NCBI GenBank assembly: GCA_002418005.1
Contig: DIDF01000001.1
Span: forward strand, 1-33,486
Origin: Lactobacillaceae bacterium UBA5807
GTDB taxonomy: Bacteria > Bacillota > Bacilli > Lactobacillales > Lactobacillaceae
DNA length: 33,486 bases
Direction of reading: 5' to 3'
Positions 32,451 to 33,486 of this stretch are shown here, piece after piece. The notes beneath the pieces are model-generated. The model had not been told where the DNA came from and ran no database searches. It saw only the letters and a list, made by a program, of their open reading frames with translations. The position numbers and the translations under genes are program-made. Every line of letters begins with the position of its first letter. The first letter of the stretch is position 1.

Positions 32451-33486
32451 CTAGTTAATCGCGGATTGCATAACCGTTGAAGAAAACCCTAACCCATCAG
32501 ATGTAGTAACCGGAATTAAAGTTGAAACTGCCTGATTGATAATTGCGGTTGCTGCTGATAATTCAGTTAAACTGGCGTTCTTAGTTAAGTTCGTCAAGCT
32601 GGCAACCGCACTATTCATAGAATAATATGACTGAGTAGTATATTTATTAATTGCAGTTGGAATAGCATCTTTGGCAGCTTGATAAGCTTGAAATGCCACA
32701 GTTTGAGCATCGCCTACTGAAGAAGGATCAACTTCTTTTATTAATTGAGAATTTAATGAATCCCTTGAAGCACTTCCTGATTCAGGCTTTTGTTCGCTTT
32801 TTTCACTTGAACTGCTTAGAATGCCAGTTGTATCAGTGGCATAAGTTGCAGCTGAAGCAACCGGATTTACTTTACTGGAAAATTGAGTAATCGGCGCGAC
32901 ACTCAGAGCAGTATTGGTTAAAGTTCTCGCATCCTTAAGGGTGGTAGTAGCCGATGAATCCAAAGTTGAATTTGAACTAGCTTCAGAGACTTGACGATTG
33001 TTGCTTTGAGAGAAGCCGCCCGAATTTGAACTTTGAGAAGTTGTTAAACTAGCGTTAGAAGCAGTAGGTTCAACTGATTTACTTATACTTTTAGAAACCC
33101 CAGAATTACTATATTGACTGTTTGAAGAAGAGTTAGCTATAGGCGAGCTTTCATTTACAGAATTTGCTGAGCTGTTAGAAATCGGTTGAGTGGTTGAGGG
33201 GGGTTCATCCATCGATGTTCCACCTGTTGTTTGCGAATTACTATTCGAGTAATTTGTTGATGAATTGGATTTCGTAGTTGTCGAACTAGAAGTGGAAGAA
33301 TTGCTTGGTGGACTATAAACCACCACTGAACTAGAACTCGCTGAACTAGTTGCATTATTTGGCTGACTAACAACAATTGATGATTTGGTGGTATTGCTAC
33401 TTGAAGAGGAAACCACCGCCGAACGATCAGCACTAGCGTTTCCGGTATCGATCGATGCCTTCAACGAGTTATTGGGAGTACTTTCC
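32451..33486 (-). CDS. surface protein segment A: Ser/Thr/Asn-rich region and first helical domain
   Basis: The frame is open to the right edge, so this is an internal piece. The TTG that could serve as a start at 33464 is just a codon inside it. About 170 residues of Ser, Asn and Thr (SSSSNTTKSSIVVSQ, STSSSTTTKSNSSTNYSNS) form a likely O-glycosylated, extended region. They are followed by a helical stretch with FIVAR-like spacing (SYYSMNSAVASLTNLTKN, then LSAATAIINQAVSTL). It ends at TAG, where the frame would otherwise continue with AAAAFPAAEASKYTSAAW; a CAG-to-TAG change would explain it. Confidence 0.7.
   Translation of the reverse strand, partial: ESTPNNSLKASIDTGNASADRSAVVSSSSSNTTKSSIVVSQPNNATSSASSSSVVVYSPPSNSSTSSSTTTKSNSSTNYSNSNSQTTGGTSMDEPPSTTQPISNSSANSVNESSPIANSSSNSQYSNSGVSKSISKSVEPTASNASLTTSQSSNSGGFSQSNNRQVSEASSNSTLDSSATTTLKDARTLTNTALSVAPITQFSSKVNPVASAATYATDTTGILSSSSEKSEQKPESGSASRDSLNSQLIKEVDPSSVGDAQTVAFQAYQAAKDAIPTAINKYTTQSYYSMNSAVASLTNLTKNASLTELSAATAIINQAVSTLIPVTTSDGLGFSSTVMQSAIN

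Larger units (their letters stand above)
25035..33486 (-). pseudogene. giant Ala/Ser-rich surface protein, four ORF segments, N-terminus outside the window
   Basis: The four consecutive minus-strand ORFs read as one gene of more than 2,800 codons in the window. Its start and any secretion signal lie beyond 33486. Order from the N-terminus: Ser/Asn/Thr-rich linker, helical FIVAR-like domains, a beta-rich globular domain, Ig-like modules, another FIVAR-like domain, a stalk of about 1,000 Ala/Ser-rich residues, and C-terminal DUF5776-like repeats. Breaks are an in-frame TAG at 32451-32453, a +1 slip at the T7 run 31398-31404 (one extra base) and a -1 slip near 26757-26763 (one missing base). Each break reads on perfectly after a one-base change. 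It is probably an adhesin held to the wall non-covalently, since no LPxTG is present. Confidence 0.85.

Overview
The window is low-GC Firmicutes DNA from a lactic acid bacterium (Lactobacillaceae). The evidence is strong GGAGG-type ribosome binding sites, two T-box riboswitches, a pyruvate oxidase gene, a DUF711/ACT pair and a giant Ala/Ser-rich surface protein ending in DUF5776-like repeats. The stand-alone gap gene, without cggR, pgk or tpi beside it, fits the heterofermentative Leuconostoc/Oenococcus side of the family. The genus is an inference only. There are no rRNA, tRNA, CRISPR or insertion sequence genes.

Region 1 (1-4.8 kb) holds housekeeping and stress genes: a tiny zinc-ribbon protein, an EamA transporter, a GNAT acetyltransferase with a pentapeptide-repeat protein, an Ohr/OsmC peroxidase, GAPDH and a small unknown protein. 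Region 2 (5.0-11.9 kb) is a cell-envelope block: an OmpR-type two-component pair, then DedA, a polyprenyl-phosphate glycosyltransferase broken by an apparent 1-nt deletion, and a YfhO-type GT-C enzyme. The last three look like a lipid-linked sugar system of the CsbB/YfhO kind that decorates teichoic acid. Region 3 (11.9-15 kb) holds an SRAP (YedK/HMCES) gene with a TTG start, a secreted poly-Thr protein, a secreted alpha/beta hydrolase and an unknown 101-aa protein.

Region 4 (15-19 kb) has pyruvate oxidase, also split by an apparent 1-nt deletion, then a tandem array of 118-bp hairpin units ending in a 111-bp palindrome, then the ACT-DUF711 operon. Region 5 (19-25 kb) has two T-box systems. 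A plus-strand T-box (probable specifier AUC, Ile) precedes a 35-codon ORF and a 2-keto-4-pentenoate hydratase-like gene. A minus-strand T-box (probable specifier AUG, Met) precedes a three-gene amino-acid ABC transporter. Two paralogous universal stress proteins flank the transporter, and a LOG-family gene follows.

Region 6 (25-33.5 kb) is one giant minus-strand surface protein gene running off the right edge. It has a Ser-rich start, FIVAR-like helical domains, a beta-rich globular domain, Ig-like modules, a very long Ala/Ser stalk and C-terminal DUF5776-like repeats. One in-frame TAG and two frameshifts interrupt it. Together with the two broken enzymes this makes five disruptions in about 33 kb, caused either by real gene decay in a fast-mutating strain or by indel errors in the assembly.
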